A stretch of DNA of 64,000 nt from positions 1 to 64,000 of the forward strand of contig JAGFZV010000001.1 of the NCBI GenBank assembly GCA_017889545.1, read 5' to 3'. The number at the start of each line of letters is the position of its first letter. Within the stretch, counting starts at the first letter, position 1. The translations under genes were made by a program, and so were the position numbers. Shown one piece after another: positions 42,576 to 51,498 of the stretch. The stretch comes from Bacillota bacterium (GTDB lineage Bacteria; Bacillota; Negativicutes; CTSoil-072). Under the pieces are notes generated by a model that did not search any database, was not told the DNA's origin, and was given only the letters and a program-made list of their open reading frames with translations.

Positions 42576-42992
42576 AAGAAAAGCAGCAGCCATGCGACAC
42601 AAAAGTGAAGCATGACTGCTGCTTTTTTTATTCTGAATGAAACACGTGAGAAAACGAAGCAAAAAGAACGTCCCCTTGCTTCTCTTAGTTATCGTTTCTA
42701 GAAGTCTGTTATAAAAGCGCAAACTTCCAAAAAAAACAGGAGACTAGTTGAAAATGCTCCAGCTGCAATGGACTTTTGCAACGGTCTCCTAGTACGGATA
42801 AGAAAAGCAGCAGCCATGCGACACAAAAGTGAAGCATAACTGCTGCTTTTTTTATTCTGAATGAAACACGGGAAACAGCGAAGCAAAAAGAACGTCCCCT
42901 TGCTTCTCCAAAAGTGAAGCATGACTGCTGCTTTTTTTCTCTGAATGAAGCACGGGAAAAGGAGAAGCAAAAAGAACGTCCCCTTGCTTCTC
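42576..42992. repeat. Three tandem copies of a terminator plus type A arm
   Basis: This 428-bp gap has no gene. Copy A (42576-42684), copy B (42800-42908) and copy C (42909-42992, missing its left part) each hold a hairpin AAGCAGCAG..CTGCTGCTT with a T-run, then TCTGAATGAA(A/G)CACG, then the type A arm AAGCAAAAAGAACGTCCCC. Copy A is followed by TTAGTTATCGTTTCTA, nearly repeating the last codons of the barrel gene, so the duplicated unit included the gene end. The hairpin at 42580-42632 is the terminator of that gene. Confidence 0.8.
42738..42790. repeat. Short 53-bp MITE-like derivative
   Basis: AGGAGACTAGTTGAAAA at the left is the near-complement of TTTTGCAACGGTCTCCT at the right (14 of 17). 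The ends and the inner AGCTGCAA resemble the 125-bp element at 4781-5073. It separates copies A and B of the terminator repeat. Confidence 0.6.
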
Positions 42993-42999
42993 TTCAATC

Positions 43000-45393
43000 T
43001 TACATTCCGTTAAAGGTTCCGTTCGAATAAATGTACTTGTTAAACCCATTTTCGGCGATGCCGAAGCGGAAGGCGTAATTTTCATAACCGCCGGTGATTT
43101 GCAGCACATCGTCGCCGTAGGTAATCGTCATGGTGGTGCCGCTGGTCACGACCGCGATATCGGACAGTTTCAAATCGGTAAAGTCGATGCAATTGTTGAT
43201 TGTCGTGCTGACTGTGTCTACGATCACATCCTGCCCCCAGCCGCTGGCAAAACGATAGACATCATAGCCGCTGGCGCCGCCGGCCAGGGTATCGCTCCCG
43301 TCACCGCCGACCAAAATATCGAACGCACCGATGGAAGAAGCGCCGACCAGAGAATCATTGCCATCGCCGCCTAATAAGATATTGCGTTTACTGTTGGCTA
43401 TACTGCTCAGCGTGTCGTTGCCTGTTCCGCCGACCAAATAATTCTGCCGATTGCCGCCGACAATGGAATCATCGCCGTCCATTCCGAAATACAGGTGATC
43501 CGTTTCATCGGCCAACTGTATGGAATCATTCGCCGCGCTGCCGATCCCCAGCACTCCTTCGAAGGAAAATCCGCCGCCCACGTCATTATGGATTTCGACC
43601 GAATTCAGTTGATAGCCGGAGCCGGCCGCGTAATTGTTCAAGACGACCGTGCCGTATATGGAGAAATCCAGCCACAGGTCATTGCCCGCCATCAGCGCTT
43701 CCGGACAGTGATCCCCTTGATCGTCGGTTGTATTGATAAAGAAATTATTGAATGTAATCCCCATAAACGACCGTTCGCTTTCCTGAATCACCAGCCGGTC
43801 CTGGTTGTTGGCTGCGCTGCTGGCGATGATCGCTTCGCCGCAGCCATTCCAAAGCGTGTAGTCGTCTTGGCCGGTATCGCCGTACAGCGTATCGCTGCCG
43901 CTGCCGGCAATTAACGTATCCGCCCCCGCCCCGCCGTACAGCAGGTTGTTGCCCTGTGCGGAGTCGTTCGTACGGCCGCCCATCAACGAGTCATTGCCGT
44001 AATCACCGTACAAGGTGTCGTTGCCTGCCCCGCCGGTAATGGTATCATTGCCGGCCAAACCATGGAGCAGAACGCCGCTGTCGTTGGCAGCAGAGATGTT
44101 GTCTGCATTGATCGTGGCAAAATTATGGTCGAGCCCGCCAAAAGAATAGTAACCGGGCGCAATTTCCGCGGGCAAGATCTCCGTGCCGTCCGCCTGTATA
44201 AAATGCGGAGAAACTCCCCCGGAAAAATCATAGTCTTCGATCGTCACTACATCCTGTGAATCGCTGCAGATGATCACTAATTCATTTCCCGCTGTCTTAT
44301 AGGCGTATAAATTATCGCTGGTCCAGCCTTCGCCAAAGGAGATCCAGTCATTGCCGTCAATGCCGCGCAAGGTATCGTTGCCGGGCTGTGTTCCAATGCG
44401 GAACGTCTCGGCCCCGGCGCTGGAAACCAGCAGATCATTGCCGCCGCTGCCGTCAAGAGTGTCATTGCCGTCGGCCGAGCCGGTCAGTGTGTCGTTAAAA
44501 GCACTGCCGACGACCATTTCTATTCCGCTGTACATGGTTCCTGCCGTCAAATTGACCAGCACTCCCGCCGGCGCCGCTTGTGCCGTCAGCAGGTCATTGC
44601 CGGAGCCGCCATTCGCATACGCCAGCCCAGTGTAGTACATGAGTGTGTCATTGCCGCTGCCGCCATAAAGACTATCTTTGCCGCCCAACCCATCGATTTT
44701 GTCATTCTCCGCGCCGCCCAGAAGCGTATTGGCCAGCGCATTGCCGCTCAGCGTATCGGCGCCATAGCCGCCAATCACGATTTCAATATCATTGTGCGTA
44801 TAGTCCGCCAGCGCAATTGCCACGCCAGTTTCGGTCCGGCTGGCATCCAGCTTGTCTTGGCCGGCTCCGCCCAGAACGTTCGCCGGGTTGTGCTGCGGGT
44901 TATACACGAGGATGTCATTGCCGAGACCGCCGTTCAAAGTGCCTGTACTGCCGGCGGCACACAGAAGGTCGTTCCCGGATGCGCCGTCAATGCTGCTGCC
45001 CGGACCTTGCCCGACGAGTATGTTGTCCGCCGCATTGCCGGTCAGCGTGACGTCAGATCCGGCAGCGACAAGATTTTCAATATCGGAAAAGTTTGCCAGA
45101 CTGATCGTCGCAGAGGATATCAATGGAGCGGCATACAACAAGTCCGCGCCGTCATTGCCCCGGAGGATTAGATCAGCCGGATCATAGAGTAATGCATCGT
45201 CGCCGGTACCGCCAAACAGCGAATCCCCGCCGGTTCCGCCGTCGAGGGTGTCCCGGCCGGCTTCGCCGTACAACGCATCATTGCCGGATCCGCCCAGTAT
45301 CCAGTCGGCCCCGTCATTCCCGTAAAGAGTGTCGTTTTCTACTGATCCCGCTAATGTGTCGGCCCAAGCTGTGCCGTTGATTATGGCTGCCAT
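43000..45393 (-). CDS. RTX-type calcium-binding repeat protein, 797 residues
   Basis: The protein is built almost entirely of hemolysin-type nonapeptide repeats (GGSGNDALYGEAGRDTL, GGAGNDTLYGDYGNDSL), each block separated by 40-60-residue beta segments. Calcium folds such arrays into parallel beta-rolls outside the cell. There is no signal peptide, as expected for type I secretion, but no type I transporter genes are in the window. The last 80 residues (VVTSGTTMTITYGDDVLQITGGYENYAFRF) lack repeats and may hold the export signal. RBS GAGGAA. It lies 100 bp behind another RTX gene with a hairpin between. Confidence 0.85.
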   Translation of the reverse strand: MAAIINGTAWADTLAGSVENDTLYGNDGADWILGGSGNDALYGEAGRDTLDGGTGGDSLFGGTGDDALLYDPADLILRGNDGADLLYAAPLISSATISLANFSDIENLVAAGSDVTLTGNAADNILVGQGPGSSIDGASGNDLLCAAGSTGTLNGGLGNDILVYNPQHNPANVLGGAGQDKLDASRTETGVAIALADYTHNDIEIVIGGYGADTLSGNALANTLLGGAENDKIDGLGGKDSLYGGSGNDTLMYYTGLAYANGGSGNDLLTAQAAPAGVLVNLTAGTMYSGIEMVVGSAFNDTLTGSADGNDTLDGSGGNDLLVSSAGAETFRIGTQPGNDTLRGIDGNDWISFGEGWTSDNLYAYKTAGNELVIICSDSQDVVTIEDYDFSGGVSPHFIQADGTEILPAEIAPGYYSFGGLDHNFATINADNISAANDSGVLLHGLAGNDTITGGAGNDTLYGDYGNDSLMGGRTNDSAQGNNLLYGGAGADTLIAGSGSDTLYGDTGQDDYTLWNGCGEAIIASSAANNQDRLVIQESERSFMGITFNNFFINTTDDQGDHCPEALMAGNDLWLDFSIYGTVVLNNYAAGSGYQLNSVEIHNDVGGGFSFEGVLGIGSAANDSIQLADETDHLYFGMDGDDSIVGGNRQNYLVGGTGNDTLSSIANSKRNILLGGDGNDSLVGASSIGAFDILVGGDGSDTLAGGASGYDVYRFASGWGQDVIVDTVSTTINNCIDFTDLKLSDIAVVTSGTTMTITYGDDVLQITGGYENYAFRFGIAENGFNKYIYSNGTFNGM

Positions 45394-45431
45394 AAAAATT
45401 CCTCGCTATCATTCCATCATAGATATGCTGA

Positions 45432-45464
45432 AACAGGGACGGCGAAAAAACCGCTGTCCCTGTT
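45432..45464 (-). terminator. Hairpin between two RTX genes
   Basis: AACAGGGACGGCG pairs with CGCTGTCCCTGTT around an A-rich loop with one mismatch. No long T-run follows, so it may be a weak terminator or an mRNA-stabilising hairpin. Confidence 0.45.
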
Positions 45465-45493
45465 CATTTGTTGCACCAAACCCGTAGGCCCGT

Positions 45494-48400
45494 TTATACG
45501 AGGGAACCGAAAATATTGCCGATCCCATACTGTGTAACGCCTTGTTTGAAATGGCCCTGCGTGGTCGATCCTTCGTCCAGTTCGATGGTGAACGTGTAGG
45601 AACTGGAACCGAACAGGAAGCTGAAATCGCTGTAGTTCTGCAGATCCAGCGTGGAGCCGTTATAGGAAATCGTCGCGTTCGCTCCGTCAACCGCGATATT
45701 GAAGCCTGAGTTGTCCTGACCGGTGATGAAGGCGATCCAATCCCTGGTTCCGTCGCCATCCTCTTCGATCAGGTCGCTGCCCCAGGAAGAACCGAACAGG
45801 TATACATCATTCCCGGATCCGCCATTTAAGATGTCAAATCCGTCTCCGCCGGCAATAATATCGCCGCCGGCTCCTCCGATGATGGAGTCGTTGCCGCTGC
45901 CGCCAAACAGGATATCATTTTTCGTGCCGCCGTCAAGAATGTCGTTTCCGCTGCCGCCGTACAGCACATCCTGGTCTCCGCCGCCGGCAAGATTGTCATT
46001 GCCGCCCAAGCCGAACACCAAATCGGAGCCGTCCGTGCCGGCAAACGTATCATCGCCGGTTTTCATCGCCTGGAAGCCGCTGAAGGTCAACGTACCGCCG
46101 AACATCGAAGTTTCAAAGGTGCTGATCCTGTACCCGGCTTCATCGTTGTGGTAGTAATCCTGCAGGGTTACGCTGCCGTAATTGCCAAAGGTCATCAGGA
46201 GATCGTCGCCATCCTGTTCCATTGACAGCCCGCCGCCATTTGCCAAATCGCTCAGCATCCCCAGCGGATCGGCCGGAGTTTCGACAACCAGTTTGTCCTG
46301 ACTGTTCTGGTTGTCGCCGCCGATGACCAGATAGTTTCCTTGACCCGGTGTAAATACATAGGTATCGGCGCCCGCACCGCCAAAAAGCGTATCATAACCC
46401 CAAGCCGCAATTGGCTCTTCATCAATATCATAGCCGCCGCCTACCATGAGATCAGCGCCCTTTCCGCCCATCAGCAGGTCATGACCTGCGCCGCCGTATA
46501 GGGTATCGGCGTAGTCGCTGCCGGTGTGCGTATCATCGCCGTCCGTACCGTTGAAGAGTTGTCCGGTGAGCGCGGAAGGAACGGGATCATTGGATTCAAT
46601 CGCAACAAACGTATATTCATTGAGCGATCCGTTTTGCTGCAGGGCAAATACATGACCGGCATCGTCAATGAAGGTTTCCTGATAGTCATCGCCTTGGAAA
46701 TAGCCTTGCAGAGTCAGGCTGTCGCCATGCGATCCTGTGATGATGAGATCGTTGCCGGCCGTCGAGGTTCCCCTGGTCGCAATGAGGGTGCTGATATCCA
46801 GTCCTGCACCGGTAAACTGCACATAGTCATTATGATTGTCCGCGCTTTTAGTGACAACGGCAGCGCCATAGCCTGCGCCGAAAACATACAGATCGCTTCC
46901 CAGTCCGCCGGTCAGGGAATCTTTGCCTGTCAGAGCGCCGTTGCCGTCCAGAATATCGTCGCTGTCACCGCCGATGATGGTATCGCCATAATAGCTTCCG
47001 GTCACTTTTTCAATGCTGTTGTAAACCAGCGTTGCTGACGTCCCGACTTTTTTGCTGAGGCTGATGTTCACGCCGGCTGTCGATGAGGAGGCATCGAGCA
47101 CATCGGTTCCTTCGCCGGCGTTCACAAAACCATACGCATAGCCGGTCTTGAAAATCACCGTATCGCTGTCGGCGCCGCCAATGACTGTGTCTGCGCCGCC
47201 TTTCCCGTCAATTGTATTGTAGCCTTCGCCGGCGATGATGCTGTTGGCGCCGGTGGTGCCAGTCAGAGTATCGTCGCCGCTGCCGCTGATCAGATTTTCA
47301 ATGGAGGTGAACGGAGCCGCACTCAGATTGATCGCGACCGCATCGGTCGCCGCACTCGCATCCAGCCAGTCGCTGTTGTACCCGCCATCAAATTTGAAGG
47401 CATCCACATTGTAGGTCAACGTATCGTTGCCGGTTCCGCCGATCAGCGTATCCGCTCCGGTACCGCCATCCAACAGATCGTTGCCGGCATTGCCGTTCAA
47501 ATACTCATTGGCAGCCGTGCCGGTAATCACATCGTTTTTGGTTCCGCCGAAGAAGCCTTCGATGCTGTTGTAATTCGCCAAATCAACCGTCAAGCCCGTG
47601 GTCATGCTGCCGGCATTGATGAAGTCAAGGCCGTCGCCGCCATCAATGAAATCTTCTTCTCCGCCTTTGTAGACGATCGTATCATTGCCCGCCCCGCCCA
47701 GGATGGCCTCGCTGCCCAGCGTGCCGGTAATCAGGTCCTTGTTTTCCGTGCCAATGACGGTTTCAATGCCGGTGAATTTCGACGAGTTTAAATCGATGGT
47801 TGTTGTCCCGCTGACAACCCAGCCGCTTGCATCGACCGTATCGTCGCCTGCACCGCCGTCATACTTGGTCACGGTAGATGTATACACGAGGAGATCAGCG
47901 CCGTCATCGCCGTACAACTGGTCGGTGCCGCCGCCGCCGCTGATTGTGTCGTCGCCATCGCCGCCGCGCAGGACATTGGCCACGCTGTTGCCGGTAATCA
48001 TATTATCCAGGCTGTTGCCGGTAATGTTGACGCTGCCGGCTCCTGTCGCCACAAAATTCTCAATATGATCATAAGCCACAGTCAGGGAAACGCTGGTCCG
48101 GACAGTATCCGTGCCTGCATCGGCCTCTTCCACGACCAGACCGGTTGCATTATCGACAACGTATACATCGTTTCCTGCACCGCCGTATAAGGAATCCCGC
48201 CCGGTTCCCCCATCGACGGTGTCGTCGCCCGCCCCGCCGAAGATACTGTCATTTTCCGTCCCGCCGGACAGGTAATCCTGTCCATCGCTGCCGAACAGAA
48301 TATCATTGCCGGCTTCGCCGTACAGCACATCGTCCCCGGACTGCCCGGTCAAAATATCGTTTCCCGCGCCGCCAAAAATAGTTTCTGCCAGTGCGGTTCC

Positions 48401-48853
48401 GGTAACAGTGTCATCGTATTTCCCAAACCGGAATACTTCGATGTCCTGATAGTCATACTCGGCCAAATCAACATTGACAGCGCCCGGCCTTGCCGCAGAA
48501 TCAAGCGTATCCTGACCGTCGCCGCCATCAATGCTTTCCGTAGAACTGCCGTAGAGAATGAAATCGTTCCCGGCGCCGCCATCGATGATATTGGAGCCGA
48601 TCTTCCCCCACAACGTATCGTTGCCGCCGGCGCCGTTCAGTGTATCGTTTGCAGCGCCGCCGAAGATGCTGTCGGCCATGTCGCCGCCGGTAAAATCAGC
48701 AATCTCCGCCGTGCCAACGTTCATCTTCCATTTGCGGGATAAATCAGAAGCGATGTCTGCCGCATCAAAATACGCTAACGTATCATCCCCTAAAGTTGTC
48801 CCGTTCACATAGCCTGTTGAACTGGATGTCGGTCGATTTACAAGTACTGGCAT
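45494..48853 (-). CDS. RTX-type calcium-binding repeat protein, 1,119 residues
   Basis: This protein has about eight clusters of GGxGxDxLx repeats spread over residues 60-1050 and separated by beta-rich spacers of the kind in hemolysin-related domains (DLIITGSHGDSLTLQGYFQGDDYQETF). The C-terminal 90 residues repeat the spacer pattern and end NIFGSLV. No signal peptide and no enzyme domain are visible. RBS GGGGGAGA precedes the ATG. The 206-bp region upstream (48854-49059) is AT-rich and probably holds its promoter, though I saw no strong box pair. A large extracellular adhesive or matrix protein is the likely role. Confidence 0.87.
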   Translation of the reverse strand: MPVLVNRPTSSSTGYVNGTTLGDDTLAYFDAADIASDLSRKWKMNVGTAEIADFTGGDMADSIFGGAANDTLNGAGGNDTLWGKIGSNIIDGGAGNDFILYGSSTESIDGGDGQDTLDSAARPGAVNVDLAEYDYQDIEVFRFGKYDDTVTGTALAETIFGGAGNDILTGQSGDDVLYGEAGNDILFGSDGQDYLSGGTENDSIFGGAGDDTVDGGTGRDSLYGGAGNDVYVVDNATGLVVEEADAGTDTVRTSVSLTVAYDHIENFVATGAGSVNITGNSLDNMITGNSVANVLRGGDGDDTISGGGGTDQLYGDDGADLLVYTSTVTKYDGGAGDDTVDASGWVVSGTTTIDLNSSKFTGIETVIGTENKDLITGTLGSEAILGGAGNDTIVYKGGEEDFIDGGDGLDFINAGSMTTGLTVDLANYNSIEGFFGGTKNDVITGTAANEYLNGNAGNDLLDGGTGADTLIGGTGNDTLTYNVDAFKFDGGYNSDWLDASAATDAVAINLSAAPFTSIENLISGSGDDTLTGTTGANSIIAGEGYNTIDGKGGADTVIGGADSDTVIFKTGYAYGFVNAGEGTDVLDASSSTAGVNISLSKKVGTSATLVYNSIEKVTGSYYGDTIIGGDSDDILDGNGALTGKDSLTGGLGSDLYVFGAGYGAAVVTKSADNHNDYVQFTGAGLDISTLIATRGTSTAGNDLIITGSHGDSLTLQGYFQGDDYQETFIDDAGHVFALQQNGSLNEYTFVAIESNDPVPSALTGQLFNGTDGDDTHTGSDYADTLYGGAGHDLLMGGKGADLMVGGGYDIDEEPIAAWGYDTLFGGAGADTYVFTPGQGNYLVIGGDNQNSQDKLVVETPADPLGMLSDLANGGGLSMEQDGDDLLMTFGNYGSVTLQDYYHNDEAGYRISTFETSMFGGTLTFSGFQAMKTGDDTFAGTDGSDLVFGLGGNDNLAGGGDQDVLYGGSGNDILDGGTKNDILFGGSGNDSIIGGAGGDIIAGGDGFDILNGGSGNDVYLFGSSWGSDLIEEDGDGTRDWIAFITGQDNSGFNIAVDGANATISYNGSTLDLQNYSDFSFLFGSSSYTFTIELDEGSTTQGHFKQGVTQYGIGNIFGSLV

Positions 48854-49059
48854 ACCATGATCTCCCCCTTTTATTTGTGCTGCGTTGTGCTGGTCCGTCT
48901 ATTGCTCGGATGATTTCTAACGTCACCGATTAACAATCCTGCAAAGTTCTGAGCTTTTTCATATACATTATGTAAATTCCCTGTTTACTACAATTATCCT
49001 GCCAACTTCCAGTAAAAATTAAAGGTTTTTCCAATTTTTACGAACGATCTTTCTTTCGT

Positions 49060-51342
49060 TCAGCGGTTCTGCATTTCCGGCATCCGCTCCAGCAGCTGAC
49101 GAGTCAGTTCCGGCAAACGCCCAAGCATTGTCCGGTACCACTCAACCCGTTTTTCATAATGCTGCCACAGCATGCGGTTTTTCTTTACGTAGTCATATGC
49201 GCTGACCGCCATTTTTTGCCGCAATGCGGTGTCGGCAATCAGCCGGGACAGTTTTTCGGCAAATTGGCTTTCATTTTCATAGAGAAATCCGGTTGCACCG
49301 TCCGTCACCGAATCGGCATAGACCGTAGGGCTGGCCAGCACAACAGCGCCCCGGGCCGCGCACTGGATGAATTTCAAATCGGACTTGCAGCGGTTGAAGC
49401 GATTATTAAGCAACGGCAGCAGGGCAATATCGACCGTGCTGAGAATATGCAAAAATTGCTCATAAGGGCACAGCGGGACAAATTGTTTATTGGTACACTG
49501 CAGCCGGTCAAAAAACAATTTATCGTATACAACGACGACTTTTACCCGATCCTGATGCTGGGCAAGCACGCGGTTCAAGGCCGGCATCACCGGTTCCCAG
49601 TCTTTTTCGCGGTTAAACGCGCCAAAAAAAATGGTAACGGGTTGGTCGTGCGAAAAACGGCGCAAGGGCGGCAGGGAGGCGATCTGGTTGGGAAACACAC
49701 CGACATTGGGGTTGAGTTCCCGCAAAATATTGGCCAGATATTCGGTGGAGGTTTGCACGCAATGCGCACTGCGAAAGGTGACAAACTGATTTTCCGCATG
49801 GTCCGGCCAAAACAATGGGTCGTCGTCAATTTCCGCCACGATCAAATAACCGCGGCGCAGCAATTCTTTTTGTTTCGCCAAATCCTCCGGATATTTCAGG
49901 CGCTGGCGCTGCCAGATAAATACCTTGTCTTCCCCGGGCCGGGCGATATTCAATTCCGCAGTCCCCACGGCGGAAACGGTCCGGACGCCGGGAATGGTGC
50001 TGATCATTTGGTCCGGTTCATATACGCGGATCACATCGGAACACATCCGCGACAACAGCATGGTCTGCACCAGCAGCGGGCGTGGCACAGGGTCGTTCAG
50101 CATTTCGGCCAGGGCATTCTTCACTTGTTCGACTGTGACTTGCTGAATGCAATGGGCTTTTGTCTGGCTGCACATCTCCGTGCACGGCGGCAAGGGTCTT
50201 TCCGGCTGCAGGATCAAATGGGGAATGTTCCAGGGACCAAACCGCAGCGGACTTAAAAAATGGTCCGGGTCGCCCTGGCGCGGATGGCAGGAAATTTCAA
50301 CGACCGGCCGGCCGGCAGCCGCCGCCAGATGCATAACACCGGTGTCACGGCCCAGATATGCATCGCAGTTTGCCAAAAGAGCCGCCGTCTGCCGGAGGGT
50401 CGTGCGACCGCAAAAATCGATCACAGCACCGGGCAGCAGACTGGCCAGCCGCTGTCCGCCAGCTCGTTCCTCCGGACTCCCCAGGAGCAGCATCCGTGCG
50501 CCATACTTTTGCGCCAGCCAGCGGCCGATTTGCACATACCGATCGACGGGCCAGCAGCGTTTCCCATCCTCAGGCCCGAGCGATATGGCAATTTTTCGCC
50601 CGGGATACGGCAATAACGCCTGCCGGGCGAATTGTTCATCCTCGTTGTCCGGCCACACTTCCAGCTGTTCGTCATTTACTGCAATCCCAAGATGGCGCAG
50701 AACAGCCAAATTGCGCTCCGCTTCGTGTTTCACAGAACCGCCCGGCACGCTGTGCGTGAGCAGTTGATCATATCCGGCATTGTATTTTCTTTTTACGGCG
50801 GTAGCCTGCTCTGAATAGCCCACCCGCAAGGCGGCCCCGCTCAGATACGACAATAACGTGCTTCCATACCGGTCATAGTCATAACGGGGATTGATGCACA
50901 GATCGTACTGCTGCCGCCAAAGATGGCGGCGGCACAATTCCAGCAGAGGCGCGAGGCCGGACACGACGACATTGCTCTCACGGCGGCCCGGCACATCGCA
51001 AAAAAGCACCTCATCCACATAGGGGCATGTTTGAACCAGATTGTAGACCTTGCGGCTAACCACCAACGTGATGAAGGCCTGCGGGCAGCCCTTGCGCAAT
51101 TCGCGCAGCAGCGGACTGGTCAGCACCGTATCGCCGATCTCATCCAGCCTCAGAATCAAAATGTTTTTGATCGCCCTTGGGTCAGCAATGCTGCGTGGCT
51201 TCCGAAACCCGTACTTTTCAAAAAACGGCTCCAGCGCCGCCCGGATTGCCGGAATGGCAAGACCTCCATCCCGTTCTAATTTTCGCAGCGCCGTGGTCAT
51301 CCCGGCAAAAAGCTGTTCCCCGTCAACTACATCCTCTATCAT
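49060..51342 (-). CDS. Two-domain glycosyltransferase (GT9 plus GT4/GT1-like)
   Basis: A 760-residue fusion. Residues 60-400 resemble heptosyltransferases (GT9): NILILRLDEIGDTVLTSPLL, SLGPEDGKRCWPVDRYVQIG and YLGRDTGVMHLAAAAGRPVVEI. Residues 410-740 resemble a GT-B enzyme: VTIFFGAFNREKDWEPVMPAL, then the donor-site region LKFIQCAARGAVVLASPTVYADSV and GATGFLYENESQFAEKLSRLI. The N-terminal 55 residues are helical. It is flanked on both sides by RTX genes on the same strand and likely glycosylates them or a surface glycan (inference). A GT9 enzyme without other lipopolysaccharide-core genes nearby favours protein modification. Confidence 0.82.
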   Translation of the reverse strand: MIEDVVDGEQLFAGMTTALRKLERDGGLAIPAIRAALEPFFEKYGFRKPRSIADPRAIKNILILRLDEIGDTVLTSPLLRELRKGCPQAFITLVVSRKVYNLVQTCPYVDEVLFCDVPGRRESNVVVSGLAPLLELCRRHLWRQQYDLCINPRYDYDRYGSTLLSYLSGAALRVGYSEQATAVKRKYNAGYDQLLTHSVPGGSVKHEAERNLAVLRHLGIAVNDEQLEVWPDNEDEQFARQALLPYPGRKIAISLGPEDGKRCWPVDRYVQIGRWLAQKYGARMLLLGSPEERAGGQRLASLLPGAVIDFCGRTTLRQTAALLANCDAYLGRDTGVMHLAAAAGRPVVEISCHPRQGDPDHFLSPLRFGPWNIPHLILQPERPLPPCTEMCSQTKAHCIQQVTVEQVKNALAEMLNDPVPRPLLVQTMLLSRMCSDVIRVYEPDQMISTIPGVRTVSAVGTAELNIARPGEDKVFIWQRQRLKYPEDLAKQKELLRRGYLIVAEIDDDPLFWPDHAENQFVTFRSAHCVQTSTEYLANILRELNPNVGVFPNQIASLPPLRRFSHDQPVTIFFGAFNREKDWEPVMPALNRVLAQHQDRVKVVVVYDKLFFDRLQCTNKQFVPLCPYEQFLHILSTVDIALLPLLNNRFNRCKSDLKFIQCAARGAVVLASPTVYADSVTDGATGFLYENESQFAEKLSRLIADTALRQKMAVSAYDYVKKNRMLWQHYEKRVEWYRTMLGRLPELTRQLLERMPEMQNR

Positions 51343-51441
51343 ACCCGATCCCTCGCTTGCTTCTTCCTGTGAATATACTGTTTCGCCGCGGTTCTTGTTT
51401 TCCCTGCCATTTTTTTCATGCCTGTTCCCCTGCCCCGCTAC

Positions 51442-51471
51442 AAAAAAGGGGCCGGCGCTACTGCGCCAGCC
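51442..51471 (-). terminator. Terminator of the adhesin/RTX transcript
   Basis: GGCCGGCGC pairs with GCGCCAGCC around a TACT loop with one mismatch, followed on the minus strand by CCCTTTTTT. It lies 28 bp beyond the stop of the RTX gene. Confidence 0.75.
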
Positions 51472-51498
51472 TCCATTTCCTCATTCTTTTTCAGAGCG

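Noticed and set aside
48854-49059. Promoter TTGTAG-17-TAATGT before the 1,119-residue RTX gene
   Set aside because: The -10 box matches only three of six consensus bases, too weak to list as a feature.
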